A stretch of DNA of 19,657 nt. It comes from Chrysochromulina parva. Lineage: Eukaryota > Haptophyta > Prymnesiales > Chrysochromulinaceae. The stretch covers positions 1 through 19,657 of the forward strand of contig PJAB01000869.1 in assembly GCA_002887195.1 (NCBI GenBank), written 5' to 3'. The position numbers and the translations under genes were made by a program. Position 1 is the stretch's first letter. Every line of letters begins with the position of its first letter. The notes under the pieces are model-generated. The model did no database searches and was not told the DNA's origin. It worked only from the letters and a program-made list of their open reading frames with translations. Below, piece after piece: positions 8,804 to 18,004 of this stretch.

Positions 8804-8923
8804 ATTTTCGTGTTGGGGCGAGCGGTAGACGCGAGGCCCGAGCGAAAAGAAATTTGCGCCGCGCTTCGAAAACGCAAAAACAGTTGGGGCAGACGGGATT
8901 CCTTCCTGGAAGATTCCCGTACC
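8804..8923. promoter_or_regulatory. Divergent promoter between MIPS and the giant multidomain gene
   Basis: Only 120 bases separate the two start codons, so both 5' UTRs and promoters must fit here or extend into neighbouring coding sequence. It includes an A-rich stretch on the plus strand (8845-8882) and a nested imperfect inverted repeat at 8895-8918 (GGGATTCC, then TTCCTGGAA, then GATTCCC). Part of this resembles a heat-shock-element half (GAAGATTC). No TATA box is evident. Regulatory function is inferred. Confidence 0.5.
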
Positions 8924-11900
8924 ATGAAAATTCCAACATCTCGAGAGGCACCTTTCCACATCCTTGTCTTAGACCTCACAGAAGACACGCACACTTTTCA
9001 TTCACTCCCACTATTGCGTTCCGTTTTGCACTCGCTCGGCAAACTTCAGCAGGCAGCGGCAAACAACGAGCACTTCGTGGCGGCGGGAGCGCCCCCCAAC
9101 CGTGTGATGCGTCTCCACGTCGCTATCCAGCCGCTCCCGGCGCTGCATGCTCTTGCGCAGTCTCGGCTAGCATCGGAGCGGGCGCTCGAGACGATCGCTG
9201 ACGGGCTCCGCACGAGCAACTCACACGCCTTGACCACAACGAGTACAGTGCTAGTGAGTGATGCCGATGCAAAGGTGGTGCGCACAGACCTGCTCGAGGG
9301 CGTGGACGCGATGGTGTGGGTGGCAATGGGCATGGGCTGGGAGGCGCCTACTGGCGCTCTCTCGACGTCAGACCTCGTCAAAAGCATCCAGAAGCTGTCT
9401 CAACCTCCTCGCATCATCGCCATCGCTCTCCAGTACGGCACCGAGTTATGTGCAGCGGCACTTCGGAGTGCGGGAGTCCAAACCGTGGTGTGGCTTCAGT
9501 GTGATCGAGCTGTCAACCTTGCACCAGCACTCGTGCTGCGTGTGCTCATACCTGCCATATCTGCACACGTGTCTGGCCTGCCGTATGACATCGCCGCAGC
9601 AGTGACCGAGGCTGCGCGCTCCGTGTGCGGTGCTTCCTGTCCGCCAACGGCGGGCATCTTGAGCGACGAGCACGTGACCCCGCCGGCAGCGTCGGGCATC
9701 GCCCAGCCCGCCCAGGCCACTACCACCACGGTGCAGACGAAGTGTAGAGTGGCCGTCGGGTTGAGCTCCTTGATCGACGGCTTCAATCGTGACGTGCGTG
9801 ACGAGGCGCTCGCGCTGCTCTCGGTGGATCTTGGGGCGCTCGAGGACCTGTTCGGGCACCTGCATGCGCCAGCGCCGCCCGCCCTGCTCCTTCTCGTGGA
9901 GGCTGCCGGAGCGGTGGAGGCTGCAACGGCCGACTCGAGAGGCAAGGTAAGCGCCGAGGGGTTCAAGGGCGCTGCCGTGGACGCTGCCGACTCCCCGATG
10001 ACTGATGTCGTGAGCTGTGCCGCCGCCCGCATCCGCGCCATTGCTCTCGAGGTGTGCTCGTCCGTGGCGGGCCATTATCATGTCGTCCGCATCACGAGCC
10101 GCGCAGACCTGCCAGCGCTCATTGCAGCGCTCCAGGCCATGATGTGCGTGGAAGGGCTGCGGACTCTTGCTTGGTTGGACCTCGACGAGGAAGGGCAGTG
10201 CGATGAGGAGCTTCTCGATGCACTGCGCCCGCTGCTGAGCGCCGCAGTGCACGTGTTGCTGACAAGCTCTGCGGCAAGCGCGGCAAGCGAGGCAAGCGCG
10301 GCGCAGCTCCGCGCTCTCGCAGCCGCCCTCGCCCCCGACCCCTCCGCCGCTGCCACCTCGTTTGTCAAAGTGAGCCTCGCTCCCTTGACCCCTGGTGCGA
10401 GTGGCGTGCGTGCGGATGCTCTCCATGAGGAGCTGCGGCTCACGACGACGCTCGAGCCGTCGCAGCGGCCCGCGGCGCTGCTCGAGGTCTTCGACGCCCA
10501 TGCGCTACGCGGCGCCATCGCTCGCGCGCTCCCGGGTGGCGGGCTGCAGCGGCCGGTGGCTCTGTTTGCGGATGGGCCGGATGGTTTGGTGGTGCGGCTT
10601 TGCTTGAGCGACGTCTCTTTTGTGCATGCCTTGCGTGACGACATTCTTTCGGGCGACTTCGACGCGGCGCTGAACCATCAGCTTGCTGCGCTGCCCCGAG
10701 GCCACCGCGTCTTTCTCGAGGGTGGCGCCTCTCTGGCGTCCGACGCGGCCGACCGCACCGACGGAGCTCGGCAGGCGGCGGCGACCCCGCAGGCCTTTGG
10801 GAGTGGCTTCCTGACGAGGCTGGCGGCGCGCGGGCGCTCGGCCACGTCACACGAACGCGCCGGCTCCGTGGTCAAGATCTCGCGCCATCTCGTGCTACAC
10901 ACCGAAGGCTTCGAGTGGTTCGAGGACGGCGCAGCCTCTGTCCCGATCGGCTTCTTGAGCGTAACTGCCGTGACCACGTACGAGCGAAACAGCAGCACAC
11001 GTGGACCGAGCCTGACAGTCATCGCCGGGGAGTCGCCGGGCGGCACGACGAGTGGCTCGGCGGGCGCGACGCGCCTTGTCCTCGAGGGGGGCGCCGCTGA
11101 CGATGACGATCGGATGGCACCCAGCCTCGACGCGTGGCAGAGCGCGCTCGAAGCTTTGCTGGCGGAGAAACGGAGCTTCAAGGCTGCCGTCGCCACTACG
11201 AGCGTCGACACGACCAGTTTCGGCACTGCCACCGCCGTCACCTCGACCATCACCTCGGTCAGCGGCGCCGCCGCTGCCGATGCCGGCGTCTCGCCCAACG
11301 GCACCGTGTATGGCGCGCTGCGTGTGACCTCCGACAAGGGCCACTTTGCGGCCGTGTATGAAGCGAGTTTGCTGATGCTCGAGCAACTCACGCCGCATCA
11401 GCGCACCGTGCTGGCCGCAGTGAGCACCGCACGCCACGTGTTGCTCGAGGCGCCCGCGGGCGGCGGCAAGACCTTCGTCGCGATGGCCCGCATCCTCGAG
11501 GTGTTGCTGGGAGCGCCCGGTTCGGCGCCCATCGGCGCTCACGATGTCGCGACCGACGAGCCCTCCTTCGCAGTGGAGAAGACGGCCAAAGTACTCTTCA
11601 CGTGCTGGAGCGCGCCCTTGTGCCTCTTCGTGTGCCGCTGGATCTGCAAGCGTGTGCGCGATGCCGTGCAGCGTGAGCGGGCCCTCTCTCGCCTCTTCTT
11701 GCTACATGACCCGATGGACGAGGGGCCGCGCGCGGTGGCACTCGATGTGAGCGGCACGCGCCTCGTGACGCGCCCCGCCGTGGGTGCGGGTCCGTTTGAG
11801 CTGCTCGTCGTGGACGAGTCCCATCACGTCTACTCGCGCCCCGAGCTGCGCGAGCGCGTCGAGAGTTTCGTCACTCCGGGCAGGACGCGGCGCTTACTGC

Positions 11901-14900
11901 TCGCCGACATCTCGCAGTCCCTCGGACGTTCCATCCCGTTCCCCACAGAGGCCGAGCGCGTGCAGCTCACCGAAGTAGTGCGCTGCTCGCGCCGTATCGT
12001 CGCTGGTGCAATGGCTTTCCAACTCGGCGGCGAGCAGAAGCTGCTCACGCGCTGCCACCACAGCGCCGTCGGGCCGCCCCTCAAATCCTTCCTCTTCGAT
12101 CATGATCCCGCGGCTTTCGGCACAGTCGCCGCCGGCTATGCGCATCACGTCTGCGAGGCGCTCAGCTTCATACGCCGCACGTACTCCGGGTTGCCGCTGC
12201 ACGACCGCCTCGCACTGCTGTGCGCAAGCGGCGCGTTCGTAGCGCGCCTGCGGCCCGAGCTGACCGATTGCCTCGCGCGCACCTTTCCGGACTGGCAAGT
12301 GGCCCTCGTCTCCGCGGCAGACGCCTCCGCGCACGTGGGCTCGAGCGTCGATGGCGGTGGGCTGCCTGCGGACGGGATCGAGCGAATTGTGCTCGACAGC
12401 ATCGACCAGTTTGACGGCCTCGAGCGCCTTATCGTCATCGGCATTGGACTCGACCATCCGATCAGCGATGCGTCTTGCGCGGGGGAGGGACCGCGGCCGG
12501 CCGAGGGCGCCGAGGGCGCTGGAGACGCGGCCGAGGGCGCCGGCGAGGCGGGCGCGTCCCCCGACCGGCATACTCGTTCACTTCTCTATCGGGCGGTCAC
12601 GCGCGCGCATATGCAAGTCATCGTCGTGAACGAGCTCATCTCGGGCGGCTGGCTCGAGTTCTTGGGCTCCGTTAGATTGCGCGAGGACGAGCACTTTGAT
12701 GCCGAGCGTGCGCTTCACTGACTGCCACTGACTGCCACTGAGTGCCACTGACTGCCGCTGACGGCGCTGACTGCCGCTGACTGCTACTGATTGCCTCCCT
12801 CATCAGGTGCGCTCGAGCGATGTGAAGCCTCGGCCGTTGAGGAGATCGTCTCCAATGAGATCGAGACAGCACTGCATGCGCAGGCGCAGCAGGGTCACAT
12901 ACTGCTCGATGCGGCGGCAACCATGTTGCTCAGGGATGCAGTTGCGCGGGCGGTCGAAGGTGGCGAGCTCCTCGACTTGGCCGTGCAAGAGACGCTGCGC
13001 GCATGGCGCTCTGACCTCAACCACGTCGCCATCGCCATCCAACGCGCCGCAGAGCTGCTCTGCTATGATCTCGCACCTAATCTCGCGCCCGATCTCGCGT
13101 CTGCCGACGGCACGGCTGCGGGGGGTACCGGCCAAGGCAGCCAGTCGCTCTTAGATCTCACACTCTCCGTCGCCGCTTCGCTCCGCCGCAGCGAAGCGAG
13201 CAGCCTCGAGCAGGCGGCCGAGGGGGCTGTCAAGGCGCACATGGAGCGCCGACGCCAAGGGCGCACGGATGCGGCGCTCCAGGCTGCTGCCGCGGCCGTT
13301 GCCGTGCAGCTCCCAACCGGAGAGATGCCCTCGCTCCGCGAGATCGTTGGTGCGGCGCTGCAGCGTGGCGAGACGCTCGAGGCGGCCGCCATTGCCGCGG
13401 TAGCCGCGTGGCTGGACGTGGATGCCGTGCTGCGCGCCGCCTTCTCCGAAAAGGCGGACAGCTGGCGCATGCAACTGAGCGAGGAGGAAGCGTATCGGCT
13501 GCTTGAGGAGGTGCGCACCGAGCGGCGGCGTGGTGAGACCGTGAGCGCCGCGGTCAGCTCGGCACTCAGCCAGAAGCGGCGGGAGCTGATGACCGAGCGC
13601 ATCAGTGCCGCAGTCGACACGGCGGTCGCCAAGGGGGCGGAATACGTGCGGAAGGGAGACACAACTACCGATCTGCTCTCTTGGTCGGGCTGGGGCAGTG
13701 TGCTCTCTAACCTTAACCCTTCGTCTGCAATCACGTGGACCGAGGCCATGACGACTGTCGAGGCCAAGGCAGCCATTATTGCCACCGCGTGCCCACGCTT
13801 CCTCGCCCTCGAAGAAGACTTTTCAGGCGCGACTTTCCCCTTCTCGCGGCTCGCGCCCTTTTTCAAAGCGTGGGGCGAGCTCCATGCGGCCGCAACGCAG
13901 GTGCTCCAGGTGGAGGCGATGACGCGCAATCTGGAGCTCGGCGTGGGAGGCTTGGCGCCGCTCGAGTCGGTCGCGACCACGATCACGCTCCAGCGGTGGC
14001 AGCACGTGCTGCATGATACAACGATGGCACTCGGGGCTCTCATGCAAGAAGTGGCGCCCGCACAAGGCGCCGCCGCGGCACCGATTGGCACTGCACCAGC
14101 AGCCACCATCGGCGGTGGCGCAAATGCCCTTGGAGTCGCTGGCGCCCACGATGGCGGCGCTGGAGGGGAGGATCAGGATCCTACGTTAGGGGAGCCCGGC
14201 CTCACCGCGCCTATAGGGAGCGTGCACTATGTGCATGCGCCCACTCTCACGGCGTTGGCGAGAGAGGCCCTCCTGGAGCTCGAGCGCGATGTGATCCTCA
14301 AGGGCGAGCGCGCGGCGCGCATCGGTGCGGCGCTTGAGCGTGCGGCCAAGAATGAGCGCCTCGTGCTCACCGACGCGGCCGCGGCTGTGCTGGAGCGCAG
14401 AATTGCCGCGGCGCTCCAGCGCGGCGAGGAAGTGGAGGCTGCGGCAGTCGCGGCGGTGGCCTCGTATCACCGGCAGCTCGTGCGCCGGCAGGTGCAGCAG
14501 AGTACCTGGGACCCTTCCAGCAACACGAGCCGAAAGGTCTCGGGCGTTCTCAAGTTCATGCCGTTCAAGCACAAAGACTCCGAGTTTCTCGAGTATGATA
14601 TGCTCTGCCAGGTGTTCCGCTACCTGCTGCTCCAGAGCCTTGGGACGCTCGCACAGGTGTCCAAGCGCTGGCGCTCCGTCGCGACGGACCCGTCGTGGAA
14701 GCCGGAGCTCCTCGTGCTCGCGTGGGGTCGTGAGGGCTTCACAGGACACGACCAGGGATACAAGCGTCCCACCGCGCTGCCCTTCGCCTCCGAGCACCCG
14801 ATTGTGCAGATTGCCTGCGCCGACGCCGCCACGATCGCGCTCACCGCCGACGGCCAAGTGTGGCACTGGGGGCAGCACTGGCTGCGCACCCAAGGCATCG

Positions 14901-16123
14901 TCGGCGTGCCTACACGACTGGATGAGCTGCGCGACGTGCAGTCGATCGCTGCGGCTGTGCCAGGCTACTTCCACGGACGCCGCCATTCGGTTGGCTTCCA
15001 CTGCGCCGCGGTGACACGCAGAGGCCACCTGTACACATGGGGGCCAAACACATCGGGCCAGTTGCTCCGTAGGACCACCACGCAACAGCAAGCGGAGCGG
15101 CCGGCCATGGTGGAGCGCTTCGGCGGCGCAAGCGAGAAGGTGCTGCTTGTCACATGCGGGCTGCAGTTCACAGCGGTGCACTGCCAACCTTCCGTGACGG
15201 AGGCGAGCCGCGGCGACGAGAGCACTCAGCGTCCTGGTAGGCGCCACAACGTCGAGTCCATGTCGTTGCGCGAGCTCAAGGCCCTGATCGCCGAGGCGAG
15301 GCTCTCAACTCACGACTGCATCGATAAGAGCGACTTGGTGGCGCGTGCCAAGGCTGCGGCTGAGAAGCTCGCAGGAGGCCACTCGGGCGCCGTCTCGGGC
15401 AGCACGCAGTGCCAAATGTATACACAGGGCCGCTTCTGTCGCGAAGATGCGCATCGGCTGCGTGCGTGGAGCACCTTGAGCGGTATGCCGCTGCGCCAGC
15501 TCGTCGCCGGCGGCTTCCATTGCTGCGCTCTCACAACCACTGGTGAAGTCTACACATTTGGGCACCAGTTTGGCGAGGATCACGCCAACGGCAACCTGCT
15601 CGGCCACGGGCCCGTTGGTCTGCCTTCGAACCAGCCCGTCGCGCTCGATGAGCACGAGCCGATCAGTGGGATGGAGGAGGGCGTCGCGACGTATAGCCCG
15701 ATGTCTGGGGTGCGCATGCCACGTCGGCTCCTCTCGCCGAGCCTCGGGGCTGTCGCCGAGATCAGCTGCAGCACATACTCGACGCTCGCGATCACCGTCG
15801 ACGGGCGCGCGTTCACCTGGGGCGACGCTGACGGCGGCTCGCTCGGCCATTCGAACGACGAGTGCCACGCTCCTTGCCGGATCTCGGGGCTTGCAGGGTT
15901 GCGCGTCGCGCATGGGGCGGTGTGCTACACCAATGGAGCGGTCGCCCTCAACGACGGCTCCGTGTTCGTGTGGGGTGGGCGCATGTGGGAGGGCGGGATG
16001 GGCGGCGGGCAAGATGGGCCAGCGCGGGTCTCGTGGGGCGGAGGCGTGCCGCCTTGCTATCGGTGCACGTCGGTGGTCTTGGGGCACCGCCATGGCTACC
16101 TCATCTTCCGCAAGGAGCCGTAG
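8924..16123 (+). CDS. Giant fusion protein: CHAT-like, PH-like, SF1 helicase, F-box, RCC1
   Basis: Proposed CDS is join(8924-12707, 12807-16123), 2366 residues. Residues about 10-235 are CHAT/caspase-like (AGVQTVVW and a helical end), but the His and Cys positions read AMGMG and ALQYGTE, so it is probably inactive. Residues 240-620 include an NB-like WLDLDEE (417-423) and HVLLTSS (443-449) with no P-loop. A PH-like domain spans 626-747. An SF1 helicase core follows: Walker A APAGGGKT (843-850, Lys849), VVDES (962-966), ADISQ (994-998), DQFDGLE (1161-1167) and LLYRAVTRA (1220-1228). Residues 1263-1840 carry helical RGE-type repeats. An F-box lies at about 1852-1900. RCC1-type repeats (1925-2055, 2157-2362) flank a SAP-like motif (2077-2115). 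The ATG at 8924 was chosen because an earlier in-frame ATG (8504) would run antisense through MIPS exons. Expected role is an SCF-type adaptor with ATPase activity. If the intron is wrong, two genes lie here: 8924-12721 and one starting near 12923. Confidence 0.7.
12708..12806 (+). other. Predicted 99-base intron joining the helicase and F-box/RCC1 parts
   Basis: The donor is GAGC|GTGCGC at 12707/12708 and the acceptor is CCTCCCTCATCAG|GTGCGC at 12806/12807. The donor hexamer GTGCGC is identical to that of MIPS intron 2. The upstream exon ends one base into a codon and the downstream exon supplies two, making CGT (Arg). The downstream frame has no ATG until 12923, well inside its first helical repeat, and a 70-base gap leaves no room for a normal promoter. 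Without splicing, the upstream frame ends at TGA 12719-12721. Confidence 0.68.
12718..12796 (+). repeat. 10-base tandem repeat (CTGACTGCCA), eight units
   Basis: Units start at 12718, 12728, 12738, 12748, 12758 (9 bases), 12767, 12777 and 12787, with one to three changes each. The array fills nearly all of the predicted intron and contains the TGA codons that close the unspliced frame. Confidence 0.9.
14575..14715 (+). other. F-box domain within the giant gene
   Basis: The encoded segment (near residues 1852-1900) reads EYDMLCQVFRYL, then SLGTLAQVSKRWRSVA, then PSWKPELL. This matches the F-box pattern: hydrophobic Leu-x-Val-Phe-x-Tyr-Leu, then a Val-x-Lys-x-Trp-Arg helix, then Trp-Lys. F-boxes bind Skp1 to recruit substrates to SCF ubiquitin ligases. 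It is followed directly by RCC1-type blades, a common substrate-binding partner. Confidence 0.8.
15251..15370 (+). other. SAP-like motif inserted between RCC1 blades
   Basis: The residues encoded here (2077-2115) run SMSLRELKALIAEARL, then HDCIDKSDLVARAKAAAEKL. This is the two-helix SAP-like pattern with Leu-Lys and Cys-x-Asp-Lys-x-Asp-Leu. SAP folds bind DNA or proteins. The motif interrupts the RCC1 array and suggests an exposed loop binding module. Confidence 0.6.
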
Positions 16124-16387
16124 TATGCGGCTAGCGAACACATGGTCATCGATGGTTCCGGTTCCGTTCTAACGGCCGTACAGAGGTCAGAGCTAGAAGT
16201 AGCCGAGCTCTATAACATTTATACGCCGTGACGGTTCTCCGAGAGTATACACACAACACAGAACAACTTAATTGTGTACTATAGTGTGTGGTGCGGTCGT
16301 TGTGAGGGCTCAGGAACGGAAACGTAAAATGCAGACATCGCACTCGTCCGAGACCCGTACACGAGCCAGCGCAACTCACGAAAACTC
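16124..16387. other. Spacer between two convergent genes
   Basis: The giant plus-strand gene ends at 16123 and the next minus-strand gene ends at 16388, so these 264 bases hold both 3' UTRs. The segment 16205-16300 is AT-rich and contains alternating CA/GT stretches that could pair weakly. No canonical AATAAA on either strand and no RNA gene was recognised. Confidence 0.5.
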
Positions 16388-17968
16388 TCAAGCCAAGCCC
16401 GCCTTCAACCGCCCACTGGGCGCACAACGCTCGGCGATCGAGCAGAGAGCCGCTATCAAGGTCAGGGATGAAGCCTGAGGCGATGTCAGCGCCGCGCCAT
16501 GGATCGCGCGCTTATGTAGGCAATGCCGCGTCGAGGCTCCCGAGATCGCACACAGTGCCCTGAGCACATCGGGTGGTCGTGTCAGGTTGAGCAGCTGGAC
16601 GGGATACCCGACGCGGCGCGCCGCCTCGACATACGCGACCATTGGGTAGCCGACCGTGGGTACGCCGTGCGACCACCACCACGCAAGTCGCGTGGGGGGG
16701 CGGTTGGCCACCGCGAGTGAGCCACCGAGCTGGTTGCCGGGCCTCCAAAGCAACGCGACGTCCACTTGGTCACGCACGACCGTCGACTCATAATACTTCT
16801 GCTGGCCCGTGACATCGTCCAGGGCGACTCCGGGCCAGTGCCACGCCTGTGTCCCCACAGGCTGCGCCGCCGTAGGCAATGCCGTAGGCAATTCCGATGA
16901 CTCTTTGCTGGCGTCGACAGCGTCGCAAGCGATGGGTACAGCGATATGACGAGCGCCGAGCCGAGCACACCAATTCTCACTGCTGCCACCATGGCCCCTG
17001 CCTCCTTCGCCCTGGTCGCTTTCGTAACGGCCGATGCGGTGAGGACTGCTGCCCTGCATGCGCCTGCCGAGCTGAAGCAGCCGCTCAAGACGGCCCATGT
17101 CCGTTGCGTTCGGGCACGATGGCGACATGCACGTGGCTCTGCCCTTCGCATCGGGGCAGCTCACGCGCGTTGTAGAGATCTGCCTGTTCGGGGATGAGAA
17201 GACCAGTCGCAACGAGGCATTGCTCGCACAGCACGCGGCGGCAAGGAGCACTGTCTCCTCTTTGGTCGGCATGTTGCGCCATGCGTCACCTACGACGATG
17301 CCCACCTCGCGAATGTGCGACCGAACGCCATTGTGGCGCAGGCTCCATCCGTTGAGATTACCGTGCGGGTGGGGCATTACGACGCCTCTCAAGCCGCCGC
17401 GCCGACCGACCCACTCAGCGTGCTGGCGCGTTTGCACCAGAAGCGCATCGACAGTCTGATAATGCTCGCCATGGAGCTCACGGTCGTCAAAGCCACGAAA
17501 GTTGTCCACATTGTCCAAGGCTACAATCATGTTCTGTGAACGGCAGAAGTCGTGCACTTGCCTCGTGGCGTACTTGATCACAATGCAAGCGCTCGCCGGA
17601 CCGTGGAGCTGCAAGTGGCGTGCGAGTAGCGCTGCGTCGCAAGGCGGCCCACACATTGTCGCTCGCACTCCATGAATGTCTCGCGACTGATTGAGCACGC
17701 TGACTGTCAAACTCCCACGCATAATCGTCGAGGCGAGGCCGTTGGATGCCACAAAGACAATGTGCGTGCCTTGTGCGCAGCGGCGACGAGCGTAAGCTGT
17801 CGCTGGTTCGAGTTCAATTGGGGTGGTCCCAGGGCAGCGGTCGTACTTCTTCATCTCGGATGTCGGGTCGTTCGTGGTCGTCTCGTTTTGGACGTTTTCG
17901 ACATGCACAACATGCACAACACAAACGCCGCTCACAGACAAGTTCTCAGACAGTTTGGAAACGGCCAT
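16388..17968 (-). CDS. Glycosyltransferase-like protein (weak assignment)
   Basis: A 526-residue protein starting at ATG 17968. Residues 68-75 (THIVFVAS) and the following strand-helix pattern look like the first Rossmann unit of a GT-B fold. The middle contains IVALDNVDN, DALLVQTRQHAEWV and PHPHGNLNG. The C-terminal part (402-470) reads VDVALLWRPGN, then WSHGVPTVGYPMVAYVEA, then VGYPVQLL, resembling the donor-sugar side of such enzymes. Residues 300-400 look poorly conserved and disordered. Only a short hydrophobic stretch near residues 11-22 could act as a signal anchor, and it is weak. No catalytic residue can be named. It is convergent with the giant gene and divergent from the F-box/LRR gene. 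An unrelated Rossmann-type protein is possible. Confidence 0.4.
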   Translation of the reverse strand: MAVSKLSENLSVSGVCVVHVVHVENVQNETTTNDPTSEMKKYDRCPGTTPIELEPATAYARRRCAQGTHIVFVASNGLASTIMRGSLTVSVLNQSRDIHGVRATMCGPPCDAALLARHLQLHGPASACIVIKYATRQVHDFCRSQNMIVALDNVDNFRGFDDRELHGEHYQTVDALLVQTRQHAEWVGRRGGLRGVVMPHPHGNLNGWSLRHNGVRSHIREVGIVVGDAWRNMPTKEETVLLAAACCASNASLRLVFSSPNRQISTTRVSCPDAKGRATCMSPSCPNATDMGRLERLLQLGRRMQGSSPHRIGRYESDQGEGGRGHGGSSENWCARLGARHIAVPIACDAVDASKESSELPTALPTAAQPVGTQAWHWPGVALDDVTGQQKYYESTVVRDQVDVALLWRPGNQLGGSLAVANRPPTRLAWWWSHGVPTVGYPMVAYVEAARRVGYPVQLLNLTRPPDVLRALCAISGASTRHCLHKRAIHGAALTSPQASSLTLIAALCSIAERCAPSGRLKAGLA

Positions 17969-18004
17969 AGCCGGAGCTTGTGCATATCGGCCGCATTTCT
18001 ACTG
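17969..18004. promoter_or_regulatory. Very short divergent intergenic region (36 bases)
   Basis: This separates the ATG of the minus-strand glycosyltransferase-like gene from the first in-frame ATG of the plus-strand F-box/LRR gene. If the latter starts instead at the internal Met at 18098, the gap is 129 bases. Either way the two genes likely share a bidirectional promoter overlapping coding DNA. Confidence 0.45.

Noticed and set aside
8504..8923. N-terminal extension of the giant gene to an upstream ATG
   Set aside because: It would run antisense through MIPS exons 1 and 2 and has Arg/Pro/Cys-rich shadow composition.
9446..10501. Minus-strand open frame of 351 codons under the giant gene
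   Set aside because: It is antisense to the CHAT/NB-like region and no recognisable domain is present.
12923..16123. Independent F-box/RCC1 gene starting at the first internal ATG
   Set aside because: It would cut into the first helical repeat and lacks promoter space. The phase-matched intron explains the region better, but it remains the main alternative.
16225..16300. CA/GT stretches as a possible hairpin or RNA gene between convergent genes
   Set aside because: Pairing is short and imperfect, and no conserved RNA family feature is seen.
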